A model generated the notes under the pieces. That model ran no database searches. It was not told where the DNA came from and saw only the letters and a list, made by a program, of their open reading frames with translations. This document shows positions 1 to 6,746 of a DNA stretch of 33,262 nucleotides, piece by piece. The DNA comes from Myxococcota bacterium (GTDB lineage: Bacteria; Myxococcota; Kuafuiibacteriia; Kuafuiibacteriales; Kuafuiibacteriaceae), in NCBI GenBank assembly GCA_028289325.1, contig JANQQN010000188.1, positions 1-33,262 on the forward strand. Reading direction: 5' to 3'. The first letter of the stretch is position 1, and every line of letters begins with the position of its first letter. The position numbers were made by a program, and so were the translations under genes.

Positions 1-522
1 GACGGTGAGGATCAGCCCCGCCCGCCGCGGCTGGAACGGGTGGACCTGCAGCAGATTGTCCATCGGCACCAGACACCGCTCGACCGACGCCTCGGCCACC
101 GCGAACGGGATGACCTTCACCGTCGCCACCATCTCCCCCGCCTCGACGACCGAGAACCGGGGCAAGGTGCCGACGGTCAACGCCTCGTCGACGAGGTTCG
201 CGCCGTCGACCTGCGCCGGGTCGAACACCAGCAGGCCACGGGCGGTCGCGTACAGGTTGCAGCGACCGGTCGACGCCTCCCCGAACCGGATACCGGACCC
301 GGCCGCGGCGCGCGCGAGGCGAGCCGCGGCGTCGTCTTCGCTCAGATCTCCGGCTTCCAACCGCGCGACGACCACCCGGTCGACCCCGGCCGCGGTCAGC
401 CGCTCGATGTCCGGCCCAGTCAGAACCCGTCCTTTCTTGAGCGCGCCCCCCGTCGGCAGGCGGTGGGTGTGCGCGAGGACGCCGCCCATCGCGTCGGCGA
501 CAGGCACAGGGCCGAACTTCAT
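1..522 (-). CDS. Molybdopterin-binding / Mo-cofactor cytidylyltransferase-type protein, N-terminal part (runs off the window)
   Basis: Reading leftward from an ATG at 522, the frame stays open for 174 codons to base 1, so only the N-terminus is visible. The product begins MKFGPVPVADAMGGVLAHT, with LKKGRVL near residue 30 and GVDRVVVARLEAGDLSEDDAA after it. This is the typical opening of the molybdopterin-binding proteins that, in many proteobacteria, are fused to a MobA/MocA-like nucleotidyltransferase and modify the cofactor of xanthine-dehydrogenase-family enzymes. The start codon overlaps the stop of the XdhC gene as ATGA (519-522), so translation is probably coupled. The nucleotidyltransferase half would lie outside the window and is inferred. 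Family assignment is good; the exact role in cytidylylation or cofactor insertion is less sure. Confidence 0.75.
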   Translation of the reverse strand, partial: MKFGPVPVADAMGGVLAHTHRLPTGGALKKGRVLTGPDIERLTAAGVDRVVVARLEAGDLSEDDAAARLARAAAGSGIRFGEASTGRCNLYATARGLLVFDPAQVDGANLVDEALTVGTLPRFSVVEAGEMVATVKVIPFAVAEASVERCLVPMDNLLQVHPFQPRRAGLILTV

Positions 523-1205
523 GAGGTCGGTCGCCGCAACACCTCGGTGATCTGACCGAGGATCGCCACCGCGATCTCCGCCGGCGACCGAGCGCCGATG
601 GCCAGGCCCACCGGGCCGTGGATCCGAGCGATCTCCGCCTCTTCGAAGCCCTCCTGACCGAGCCGCCGGAGTCGGGCGCCGTGGGTTCGTTTGCTGCCCA
701 ACGCACCGATGTAGAACGCTTCGCTCTTGAGCGCGGTCGACAGCGCGGGATCGTCGAGCTTGGGGTCGTGGGTCAGGGTGACGACCGCCGTCCGCGCGTC
801 GATCCCCAGTGATTGCAGCGCTTCGTCGGGCCACTCGGTGTTGACCCGATACCCCTCGAAGCGTTCGGCCCTCGCGAAGGCCTCCCGGGGGTCGATCAAG
901 GTCACCTCGTAGCCGAGCTCGGTCGCCATCCGGGCCAGCGGCTGGGCGATGTGGACCGCGCCCACCGCGTACAGACGCAGGGGCGGATTGAACGGCTGAA
1001 CGAACAGATCTCGGCCGTCGACCTCGATCTGCTGGCACCGGTCTTCCCGAAGGGCCCGTCGCATGGCCGCTCGGGGAGCCTCGGGCAAGTCCGCGCCATC
1101 GCCTTCGATCACCTGCTGGGTCCCCGCCCCGAGATCCGTGATCAGCACGAACGCGGCTTTGGCCTCCCGCAGCCGAAGCACCTGTCGCAAGGTATCCCTA
1201 TTCAT
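519..1205 (-). CDS. XdhC family protein, C-terminal (Rossmann) domain type
   Basis: A 228-aa cytoplasmic protein of the XdhC/CoxI family, which binds molybdenum cofactor and helps insert it (with sulfuration) into xanthine-dehydrogenase-type hydroxylases. After an N-terminal stretch (MNRDTLRQVLRLREAKAAF), residues from about 80 have the XdhC C-terminal signature: LYAVGAVHIAQPLARMATELG, LIDPREAFA, a segment ending VVTLTHDPKLDDPAL, FYIGALGSKRTHGAR, and the closing IGARSPAEIAVAILGQI. Its ATG overlaps the stop of the upstream XdhC N-domain gene (ATGA, 1202-1205), and its own stop overlaps the next ATG (519-522). A longer frame extends upstream to 1484 but reads Arg/Gly-rich nonsense, so the ATG at 1205 is chosen. 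The gene belongs to a three-gene maturation operon. Confidence 0.9.
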   Translation of the reverse strand: MNRDTLRQVLRLREAKAAFVLITDLGAGTQQVIEGDGADLPEAPRAAMRRALREDRCQQIEVDGRDLFVQPFNPPLRLYAVGAVHIAQPLARMATELGYEVTLIDPREAFARAERFEGYRVNTEWPDEALQSLGIDARTAVVTLTHDPKLDDPALSTALKSEAFYIGALGSKRTHGARLRRLGQEGFEEAEIARIHGPVGLAIGARSPAEIAVAILGQITEVLRRPTS

Positions 1206-1519
1206 TGAAGGGCCTCGACGTAGATCTTGACCCAGCCGCCGCAGGCGAGGCCCACCTCCCACGCGTCCTCGTTGCTCACCCCGAACTCCAGCACCCGGGG
1301 CGATCCGCCGTTCATCACCTCGAGCCCGGCCTCGACGACCTTGCCTTCGACGCAGCCCCCGGATACCGAGCCGACGAACAACGCATCGTGGCGGATCGCG
1401 AGCTGACTCCCGGCGGGCCGGGGGGACGACCCCCACGTCTGGACGACGGTGGCGAGGGCAACCCGGTAGCCTTCGTCCGCCCATTCCGCCGCTTTCGCCA
1501 GCACGTCTTCACTCGCCAT
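1202..1519 (-). CDS. XdhC/CoxI N-terminal-domain protein (small XdhC subunit)
   Basis: A 105-aa protein made only of the XdhC_CoxI N-terminal domain: GYRVALATVVQTWGSSPRPAG, then VGSVSGGCVEGKVVEAGLEV, then WEVGLACGGWVKIYVE. The GSVSGGCVEG motif with its conserved Cys is diagnostic. In many bacteria this domain is fused to the Rossmann domain; here the two are separate, coupled genes. The ATG at 1519 is preceded by an AGGGGG stretch that may act as a weak ribosome binding site. Upstream-extended translation to 1663 lacks family similarity. The gene diverges from sufS across a 76-bp gap. A TACACG hexamer (1532-1527) sits 7 nt upstream of the start, so the mRNA leader may be almost absent. Confidence 0.88.
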   Translation of the reverse strand: MASEDVLAKAAEWADEGYRVALATVVQTWGSSPRPAGSQLAIRHDALFVGSVSGGCVEGKVVEAGLEVMNGGSPRVLEFGVSNEDAWEVGLACGGWVKIYVEALQ

Positions 1520-1548
1520 GCCCCCTCGTGTAGCGAATGCACCAGGGG

Positions 1549-1577
1549 TTGGCCAGCCTGGGCTCCTCAGGCATAAG
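1549..1577 (+). promoter_or_regulatory. Candidate sufS promoter
   Basis: TTGGCC (1549-1554) and CATAAG (1572-1577) are separated by exactly 17 bp, giving a predicted start near 1584 and a leader of about 12 nt to the sufS ATG. Four of six bases match sigma70 consensus in each box. A minus-strand -35-like CTGGCC for the divergent xdhC gene overlaps the same GGCC, so the two promoters may share space. Confidence 0.35.
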
Positions 1578-1595
1578 GCGCGACGCGTCATTCCT

Positions 1596-2819
1596 ATGAC
1601 TGAGCTCGACATCGACAGCATCCGCGGCGACTTCCCGGCCCTGGCGAGCCTCGTGCACGGCACGAAGCTCGTCTACCTCGACAACGCCAGCACCACGCAG
1701 AAGCCGAACGTTGTCCTGAACGCGATCCGCGACGCCTATGTACACAGTTGCGCCAACGTCCACCGCGGCGTTCATGCGCTGAGCGCGGCCGCCACGGCCC
1801 AGTACGAGCAAGTGCGAACCATCGCGCAATCCTTCCTCAACGCCCCCGACGACAAAGAAATCATCTTCACGAGCGGGACCACGGAAGCGATCAATCTGGT
1901 CGCGAACGCGGTCGGCCGCGCGCGGGTGTGGCCCGGCGACAACGTGGTGATCACCGAAATGGAACACCACTCCAATCTGGTGCCGTGGCAGATGCTGTGC
2001 GCCGACCGTCAAGCGCAGCTTCGCGTCATCCCCATCGACGACCGGGGCGACCTGCGGATGGACCGCGTGCCGACCCTCATCGACCACCGGACCCGCCTCG
2101 TGGCCGTCAGCCACATCTCGAACAGTCTCGGCTCCGTCAATCCGGTCGTCGACATCGTGACCAAAGCGAAGGAGATGGGGGCCCTGGTTTTGGTCGATGG
2201 GGCCCAGGCCGCCGCCCACGGCCCGATCGACGTCCAGGCGCTGGGCTGCGACTTCTACGCGTTCTCCGGCCACAAGGTGTTCGGGCCCACCGGGGTCGGG
2301 GTGCTGTGGGGCCGGCGAGAGATCCTCGAGGCGACCCCGCCGTGGGAAGGCGGCGGGGACATGATTCTCAGCGTCTCCTTCGAAGGCACGTCGTACAACG
2401 AGGTCCCCTACAAGTTCGAGGCGGGGACCCCGAACATCGTCGGGGTGATCGGCCTGGGGGCCGCGCTGCGATACATTCAGAAGCTCGATTTCGACGCCGT
2501 GGCGCGCCACGAGCAGGATCTGCTGGCCAAAACCGTTCGGCTACTGAATTCGACGTCGGGGATCCGCATCGTCGGCGAGCCCAAGCTGCGGGCGGCCGCG
2601 GTGTCGTTCGTGGTCGAAGGGGTCCATGCCCACGACGTGGGCACGGTCCTCGACCTCGAGGGCATCGCGGTGCGGACCGGTCATCACTGCACGCAGCCCG
2701 TCATGGAGCATTTCGACGTTCCGGCCACCGTCCGGGCGTCGTTCGCGGTCTACAACACGGCAGCGGAGGTCGACCGGCTCGCGGTGGGACTCCGCAAGGT
2801 TCGGGAGGTCTTCGGATGA
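1596..2819 (+). CDS. sufS: Cysteine desulfurase, SufS type
   Basis: A 407-aa PLP enzyme that takes sulfur from L-cysteine as an enzyme persulfide for Fe-S cluster assembly. Class V aminotransferase features are clear: YLDNASTTQKP near the N-terminus, FTSGTTEAINLVA, EMEHHSNLVPWQ, LVDGAQAAAHGPIDV, and the PLP-binding lysine in FSGHKVFGPTG (K227). The catalytic Cys is C365 in RTGHHCTQP, in the short-loop context typical of group II (SufS) enzymes. The ATG at 1596 begins MTELDIDSIRGDFPAL, matching the usual SufS N-terminus; longer in-frame upstream sequence does not. Its last codons overlap sufU (ATGA at 2816-2819), so the two are translationally coupled, as expected for a desulfurase and its sulfur acceptor. 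No sufBCD is seen in the window. Confidence 0.97.
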   Translation: MTELDIDSIRGDFPALASLVHGTKLVYLDNASTTQKPNVVLNAIRDAYVHSCANVHRGVHALSAAATAQYEQVRTIAQSFLNAPDDKEIIFTSGTTEAINLVANAVGRARVWPGDNVVITEMEHHSNLVPWQMLCADRQAQLRVIPIDDRGDLRMDRVPTLIDHRTRLVAVSHISNSLGSVNPVVDIVTKAKEMGALVLVDGAQAAAHGPIDVQALGCDFYAFSGHKVFGPTGVGVLWGRREILEATPPWEGGGDMILSVSFEGTSYNEVPYKFEAGTPNIVGVIGLGAALRYIQKLDFDAVARHEQDLLAKTVRLLNSTSGIRIVGEPKLRAAAVSFVVEGVHAHDVGTVLDLEGIAVRTGHHCTQPVMEHFDVPATVRASFAVYNTAAEVDRLAVGLRKVREVFG

Positions 2820-3238
2820 GCATCGATGCCAAGACGCTGTATCAGCAGCAGGTCCTCGAACACGCCAAGACGCCCCGCAACGAGGGCGACCTCGAGCCGC
2901 ACACCCACGCCGCAAAGGGCGTCAATCCGCTGTGCGGCGACCGGGTCTCGGTCTCGGTGATGGTCGAAGATGGCCGGATCTCGGACATCCGCTTTCGGTC
3001 GCGGAGTTGCGCGATCACCAAGGCGTCGGCGTCGATGATGACCACCATCGTGCGCGGCAAGACGGTGGACGACGCGCGGGCTCTGGCGAAACGGCTCGCG
3101 ACGGTGGTCAGCACCGGAGACGCCACGCCGGAGCCTGATGATCCGCTCTCGCCCTTCGCGGGCATTCGACATTTTCCCACTCGCACCCGCTGCGCCACCC
3201 TCCCCTGGGACACCCTCGATGACGCGCTCGACGACTGA
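2816..3238 (+). CDS. sufU: SufU-type Fe-S assembly / sulfur-acceptor protein
   Basis: A 140-aa NifU-N/IscU-fold protein. In well-studied SufS-SufU pairs, a zinc-bound SufU accepts the persulfide from SufS. The three metal-ligand cysteines are present: C40 in NPLCGDR (with the conserved Asp D42), C65 in SRSCAITKASASMM, and C126 in RTRCATLPW. The region between the second and third Cys is longer than in IscU, as in SufU. It opens with LYQQQVLEHAKTPRNEG, a family-typical start. The ATG overlaps the sufS stop, and the 3' end overlaps the next gene by 20 bp. Gene order sufS-sufU strongly supports the assignment. Confidence 0.94.
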   Translation: MSIDAKTLYQQQVLEHAKTPRNEGDLEPHTHAAKGVNPLCGDRVSVSVMVEDGRISDIRFRSRSCAITKASASMMTTIVRGKTVDDARALAKRLATVVSTGDATPEPDDPLSPFAGIRHFPTRTRCATLPWDTLDDALDD

Positions 3239-3887
3239 GGCGACCCGGTTCCGGGCGGTGCTGCTCGACTTCGACGGCACCGTGGTCGACACCATCGAGC
3301 TCATCCTGGCCTCCTACCGCCACACCCTGACCGTTCACCATGGGGCGTCACCACCAGACCGGGTGTTTCTTAAGGACGTGGGCAAGCCGCTGCGGACCCA
3401 GCTGGGATTGTTCGCCCGCGACGAGGCGGAGCTCGAGGCCATGTTTCAGACCTACATCACCCACTCGAGAGACCACCACGATGCGCTCGCCCGGACCTTC
3501 GATGGCGTCTTCGAAGTGCTCGACCGGCTCCACGGCAAGATACCCATCGGTCTGGTCACCAGCAAAGCGCGGGTTGGCGTCGACCGCGGCTTCGTTAGAT
3601 TCGGCTTGGGACACTTCTTCGACGCGGTGGTGACCGCGGATGACGTGGTCGAGCACAAGCCATCGCCGACCCCGGTGCTCGAAGCGGCGAGCCGGCTGGG
3701 CGTCGACGCGGGCGAATGCGTCATGGTCGGTGACTCGCCTCACGACATGGCCGCCGGCCGGGCCGCAGGGGCCACGACCGCGGCCGCCGGTTGGGGCGCG
3801 TTCGATCCACCGGCCCTGCGGGCGTGCCGCCCGGACCTCTGGCTCGATGAGCCGGCCGAGCTGGAGGCGGTGGTCTTCGGCCCATAA
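3219..3887 (+). CDS. HAD-superfamily phosphatase (PpaX/Gph-like)
   Basis: A 222-aa soluble hydrolase with the four HAD motifs. Motif I is LLDFDGTVVDT (nucleophile Asp and acid/base Asp). Motif II is GLVTSK. Motif III is the Lys in EHKPSPTPVLEAA. Motif IV is VMVGDSPHDMAAGRAAGA. The helical cap lies between motifs I and II. This pattern fits phosphoglycolate phosphatase or pyrophosphatase PpaX-type enzymes; the substrate cannot be read from sequence. The ATG at 3219 lies inside the end of sufU (20-bp overlap) and gives a start close to motif I; upstream in-frame sequence has no recognised domain. The tight overlap suggests co-expression with sufSU, but no functional link to Fe-S assembly is established. 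Confidence 0.9.
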   Translation: MTRSTTEATRFRAVLLDFDGTVVDTIELILASYRHTLTVHHGASPPDRVFLKDVGKPLRTQLGLFARDEAELEAMFQTYITHSRDHHDALARTFDGVFEVLDRLHGKIPIGLVTSKARVGVDRGFVRFGLGHFFDAVVTADDVVEHKPSPTPVLEAASRLGVDAGECVMVGDSPHDMAAGRAAGATTAAAGWGAFDPPALRACRPDLWLDEPAELEAVVFGP

Positions 3888-3926
3888 GATCCACGGGCGC
3901 CATAACCGAGGCCGCGCCGATTTTCC

Positions 3927-3956
3927 TTGGGATCTGGCGAAGCGTGGGCGTAATGG
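3927..3956 (+). promoter_or_regulatory. Candidate leaderless promoter of panD
   Basis: TTGGGA (3927-3932), 18-bp spacer, TAATGG (3951-3956), then exactly 6 nt to the panD ATG, so the predicted +1 is the A of the start codon. No Shine-Dalgarno precedes panD. The boxes are imperfect; support comes mainly from the repeated spacing seen at other genes in the window. Confidence 0.35.
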
Positions 3957-3962
3957 ACCCCG

Positions 3963-4349
3963 ATGCTGCGGCCGGTGCTGCACTCCAAGATTCACATGGC
4001 GAAGGTGACCATGGCCCGCCCCGACTACGTCGGGTCGATCACCATCGACGCCGGCTTGCTCGCCGCGGTGGGGATGAGGGCCAGCGATCGCGTGCTGATC
4101 TCGAACTGCCGAAACGGCGCCCGGCTTGAGACCTATGTGTTCCGAGGCGAGCCGGGCTCGGGCGCCATCGAGCTCAATGGGGCCGCCGCCCAGCTCGTCG
4201 AAGTCGGCGATCCCGTGATCATCATGCACTTCGCCCTCATGTCCGACGACGAATACGCGGCCCATCACCCGAAGGTTGCGATCATCGGTACCGACAACCG
4301 CATCGACCGGGTCATCACCTACGACCCCGACGGGCCGGCGCACCGGTAG
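3963..4349 (+). CDS. panD: Aspartate 1-decarboxylase
   Basis: A 128-aa pyruvoyl enzyme that makes beta-alanine from L-aspartate for pantothenate and coenzyme A synthesis. The Gly24-Ser25 self-cleavage site (DYVGSITID) is present and would yield the small beta chain and the pyruvoyl-bearing alpha chain. Other hallmarks are MLRPVLHSKIHMAKVT at the N-terminus (Lys9), R54 and Y58 in NGARLETYV, the GAIELNGAAA loop, and DPVIIM. Length is normal for the family. The ATG at 3963 gives the canonical N-terminus. It lies 75 bp after the HAD gene and converges on the minus-strand gene ending at 4398. No other pantothenate genes are visible here. Confidence 0.96.
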   Translation: MLRPVLHSKIHMAKVTMARPDYVGSITIDAGLLAAVGMRASDRVLISNCRNGARLETYVFRGEPGSGAIELNGAAAQLVEVGDPVIIMHFALMSDDEYAAHHPKVAIIGTDNRIDRVITYDPDGPAHR

Positions 4350-4397
4350 AGCGGACGGTACAAGAGCTGGCAGTCTTAGATCGCAGCCGGTCTCCGC

Positions 4398-5162
4398 TCA
4401 GTTCCGCTGGCTCTCGGCCTGGAGTCGTCGCCGCTTCGCCGCCTCGCCGTCACCGGCGAGGGCATCGACCTCGCGGTACGCAGAGAGCGTCAGGTCGAAC
4501 TGCGAAACGGCATCTTTGAGGCGTTCGGTGGCCTCGGTCGCCCGGCTCGAAGCGATGGTTCGCACTTGCTCCGCGGTCGTAGCCAGCTTGCGGGTCTCCC
4601 GGACGAGGGCTTCGGCGTCTTCTTCCACCCTCGTCAATTCGGCCTGCTTGTCTCCCCGCGACTGCTCGAGCAGGTCGGAGGACGAGTACAGGGCGAGATT
4701 CTGCAGTTCCTGCAGCAGCGTCGCGTGGCGCCGGGCCAAGGTGAACAACTCATCTTGGGCCGATGAGACCTTGGCCAGCAGCTCCACGCTTTGATCTGCA
4801 TGGGGCAAGCTGGGGTCGTTGAGCGCCGGCTGCAACTGGAGCATCGCGTCGTCGAACAGGTGAAGGCGAGCGGCCATGGAGTCGGAGATCGTAAGCTGCT
4901 CGAGCTCGGCGCGGGCGATCAGCGACGTCTCCGCCCGCGCCGACAGGCGCCGGCGACCGACCGCGTAGCTGGTCCCGTAACCCAGGAGCCCAGCCGCCAT
5001 CATCGAAACCCCCGCGTAGAAAATCGACGAGCTCGAGGCGGCCCATCCCACAAGAGTGACCATGCCCCATCCTGCCGTCCAGCCGGCAACGAGGAGCGCG
5101 GTGACGATCCGGCGAACATTGCGGCCCACCCGCTGGGTGAGAGCCTGAAGATTGTTGGCCAT
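4398..5162 (-). CDS. Uncharacterised two-TM coiled-coil membrane protein
   Basis: A 254-aa protein I do not recognise. From the ATG at 5162 it begins MANNLQALTQRVGRNVRRI. Two hydrophobic segments follow (IVTALLVAGWTAGWGMVTLVGW and IFYAGVSMMAAGLLGYGTSYAVG, about residues 19-66) as a helical hairpin. A long charged, heptad-like region fills the rest (AELEQLT, ELLAKVSSAQDELFTLARR, DKQAELTRVEEDAEALVRETRKLA, through a Lys/Arg-rich end). It is probably an inner-membrane protein with a cytoplasmic coiled coil. The frame is open upstream to 5315, but the ATG at 5162 is preferred: TTGAAA-N18-CAGACT lies just upstream with 6 nt to the ATG, and a start at 5276 would put its 5' end antisense to the lemA start. 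It diverges from the lemA-TPM operon, suggesting a shared envelope role; that is inference. Confidence 0.7.
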   Translation of the reverse strand: MANNLQALTQRVGRNVRRIVTALLVAGWTAGWGMVTLVGWAASSSSIFYAGVSMMAAGLLGYGTSYAVGRRRLSARAETSLIARAELEQLTISDSMAARLHLFDDAMLQLQPALNDPSLPHADQSVELLAKVSSAQDELFTLARRHATLLQELQNLALYSSSDLLEQSRGDKQAELTRVEEDAEALVRETRKLATTAEQVRTIASSRATEATERLKDAVSQFDLTLSAYREVDALAGDGEAAKRRRLQAESQRN

Positions 5163-5168
5163 GGCGGC

Positions 5169-5198
5169 AGTCTGAAGGGGCGTGCGACCACTTTTCAA
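5169..5198 (-). promoter_or_regulatory. Candidate leaderless promoter of the two-TM coiled-coil gene
   Basis: On the minus strand, TTGAAA (5198-5193), an 18-bp spacer, CAGACT (5174-5169) and 6 nt lead to the ATG at 5162. The -35 box has five of six consensus bases. It supports a start at 5162 with no 5' leader. Confidence 0.4.
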
Positions 5199-5253
5199 GT
5201 CGACCTCGCTCGGCCTTGACTCGGCGCGCCCGGTGATTTCGATGTCGGCCGTG

Positions 5254-5853
5254 ATGTCTTTGAATCGGAAGTCCATGGCGGCGACCGCCGTCTCCGTCTT
5301 CGCCCTCGCGACCATCGCCTCCGGCTGCGGCTACAACGCGGTCATCGACAAGGACCAGGCCGTTCAGGCCTCGTGGGCCGAGGTCCAGAACCAGTACCAA
5401 CGCCGGGCCGACCTGGTCCCGAACCTCGTCAACGTCGTCAAGGGCTCAGCCAAGTTCGAGCAGGATACCTTGACCGCGGTCGTCGAAGCCCGGTCGAAAG
5501 TGGCCGGACTCAAGGTGGATAAGTCCGTTCTCGACGACCCGGCGGCGTTCAAGAGATTCGAGGAGTCGCAAAAGCAGCTCGGCGGCGCCCTTTCCCGTCT
5601 CCTGGTATCGGTCGAACGATACCCGGACCTCAAAGCGAGCCAGTCGTTCCGCGACCTCAGCGCGCAGCTCGAAGGCACGGAAAACCGGATCGCCGTCGCC
5701 CGCCGTCGCTACATCGAGTCGGTCGCGGCGTACAACGCCGTCGTTCTGAAGTTCCCGACGATGATCGGCGCCAAGCTGCGGGGCATGGACGTCCGGCCGA
5801 CCTTCCAGGCGACGACCGAGAACGCGGATAAGGCACCCAAGGTCGAGTTTTGA
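5254..5853 (+). CDS. lemA: LemA family lipoprotein
   Basis: A 199-aa LemA protein. The N-terminus MSLNRKSMAATAVSVFALA ends in TIASGC, a lipobox, so the product is probably a lipoprotein anchored through Cys25. The mature part has the LemA core: GYNAVIDKDQAVQASWAEVQNQYQRRADLVPNLV in the long first helices, the middle FEQDTLTAVVEARSKV, and the late RRRYIESVAAYNAVVLKFPT. LemA proteins form a helical bundle often encoded beside TPM-domain proteins, as here; their molecular function is poorly known. In-frame starts at 5242 (preceded by a GGTGAT ribosome-binding-like stretch) and 5275 are possible. The stop overlaps the next gene's TTG start (TTGA, 5850-5853). Confidence 0.92.
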   Translation: MSLNRKSMAATAVSVFALATIASGCGYNAVIDKDQAVQASWAEVQNQYQRRADLVPNLVNVVKGSAKFEQDTLTAVVEARSKVAGLKVDKSVLDDPAAFKRFEESQKQLGGALSRLLVSVERYPDLKASQSFRDLSAQLEGTENRIAVARRRYIESVAAYNAVVLKFPTMIGAKLRGMDVRPTFQATTENADKAPKVEF

Positions 5854-6746
5854 TTCGCCTGTCCGCGCTCACCGCGAGCCTCGTCGCCGTCACCGCCCTC
5901 GCTGCGACGGCGGCCGAGGCGCGAGACATCCCCAGATTCCGGGGCTGGGTCACCGATGACGCGAGTCTGCTCAGCCCCGACGCCCGGGTTGCGCTTCAGC
6001 GCAAGCTCCGCGAATACGAGCAGCGGACCGGCCATGTGTTTGCGTTTCTCTCCGTCGACAGCCTAGAGGGTGACCCGCTGGAAGACTTTTCCATTCGGGT
6101 GGTCGAAAACTGGAAGCTCGGCAGCAAGGACCGCGACGACGGGCTGCTGTTTTTGATGGTCAAGGAAGGGCTCAAAGCCCGCATCGAAGTCGGCTACGGG
6201 CTCGAGGGCGCGATCCCCGACGCGATCGCCGCTCGCCTCCTCAATCAGGTCCTCAAGCCCAAGCTCAAGAGCGACCTATCGGGGGGCATCCTCGCTGTGT
6301 TCGACGGGCTCATGAAGGCGGCAGAAAACGAGTCGGTCGGTGAGGCGCGTCCGTTTCCTGGTCGTGGTCGAGGCGGTCGCGGGGGTCGTGGTCCCGGCGT
6401 TTCGATCGTCGCCTTGCTGTTGATCGCGGCCATCGCCGCGCCGTTCTTTCTTGGCCGCCTCGGAGGCGGTTCGGGCGGAACGAGCATGATCGGCGCGGTC
6501 TTCGGGTTCATGTGGGGCCTTCAACACGGCTTCATCGTCGCGGTGATCGCCGCCGTTGCGGGCGGCGTCCTCGGCATCTTCTTCATCGGCGGCTGGGGCG
6601 GCGGGGGGGGATTCGGTGGCGGGTTCGGCGGCGGATTTGGCGGTGGCAGCGGCGGCTGGGGCGGTGGCGACGGCGGCGGCTGGGACGGCGGCGGATTCGG
6701 CGGCGGCGGCGACTTCGGCGGCGGCGGCGCCTCGGGAGACTGGTAG
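5850..6746 (+). CDS. TPM-domain membrane protein with Gly-rich tail (YgcG-like)
   Basis: A 298-aa exported membrane protein. It has a signal peptide (MIRLSALTASLVAVTALAAT, cleavage around AEARD), then a TPM domain (about residues 30-160: GWVTDDASLLSPDARVAL, FAFLSVDSLEG, WKLGSKDRDDGLLFLM, ARIEVGYGLEGAIPDA). A Gly/Arg linker follows, then hydrophobic segments near 185-205 and 213-248, and a very Gly-rich C-terminus ending GGGGASGDW, as in YgcG proteins. TTG at 5850 is the only good start: it overlaps the lemA stop and begins the signal peptide directly. The TPM domain is extracytoplasmic; phosphatase activity is reported for some family members, but no activity can be assigned here. The middle of a lemA-TPM-TPM operon. 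Confidence 0.92.
   Translation: MIRLSALTASLVAVTALAATAAEARDIPRFRGWVTDDASLLSPDARVALQRKLREYEQRTGHVFAFLSVDSLEGDPLEDFSIRVVENWKLGSKDRDDGLLFLMVKEGLKARIEVGYGLEGAIPDAIAARLLNQVLKPKLKSDLSGGILAVFDGLMKAAENESVGEARPFPGRGRGGRGGRGPGVSIVALLLIAAIAAPFFLGRLGGGSGGTSMIGAVFGFMWGLQHGFIVAVIAAVAGGVLGIFFIGGWGGGGGFGGGFGGGFGGGSGGWGGGDGGGWDGGGFGGGGDFGGGGASGDW

Noticed and set aside
519..1519. XdhC split as a frameshift or broken gene
   Set aside because: Each part has a complete domain, its own ATG, and a clean four-base ATGA overlap; separate small and large XdhC genes in this order are a normal arrangement.
6595..6740. GGC-rich tandem repeat at the end of the first TPM gene
   Set aside because: It encodes the Gly-rich tail usual for YgcG-like proteins, not a separate repeat element.
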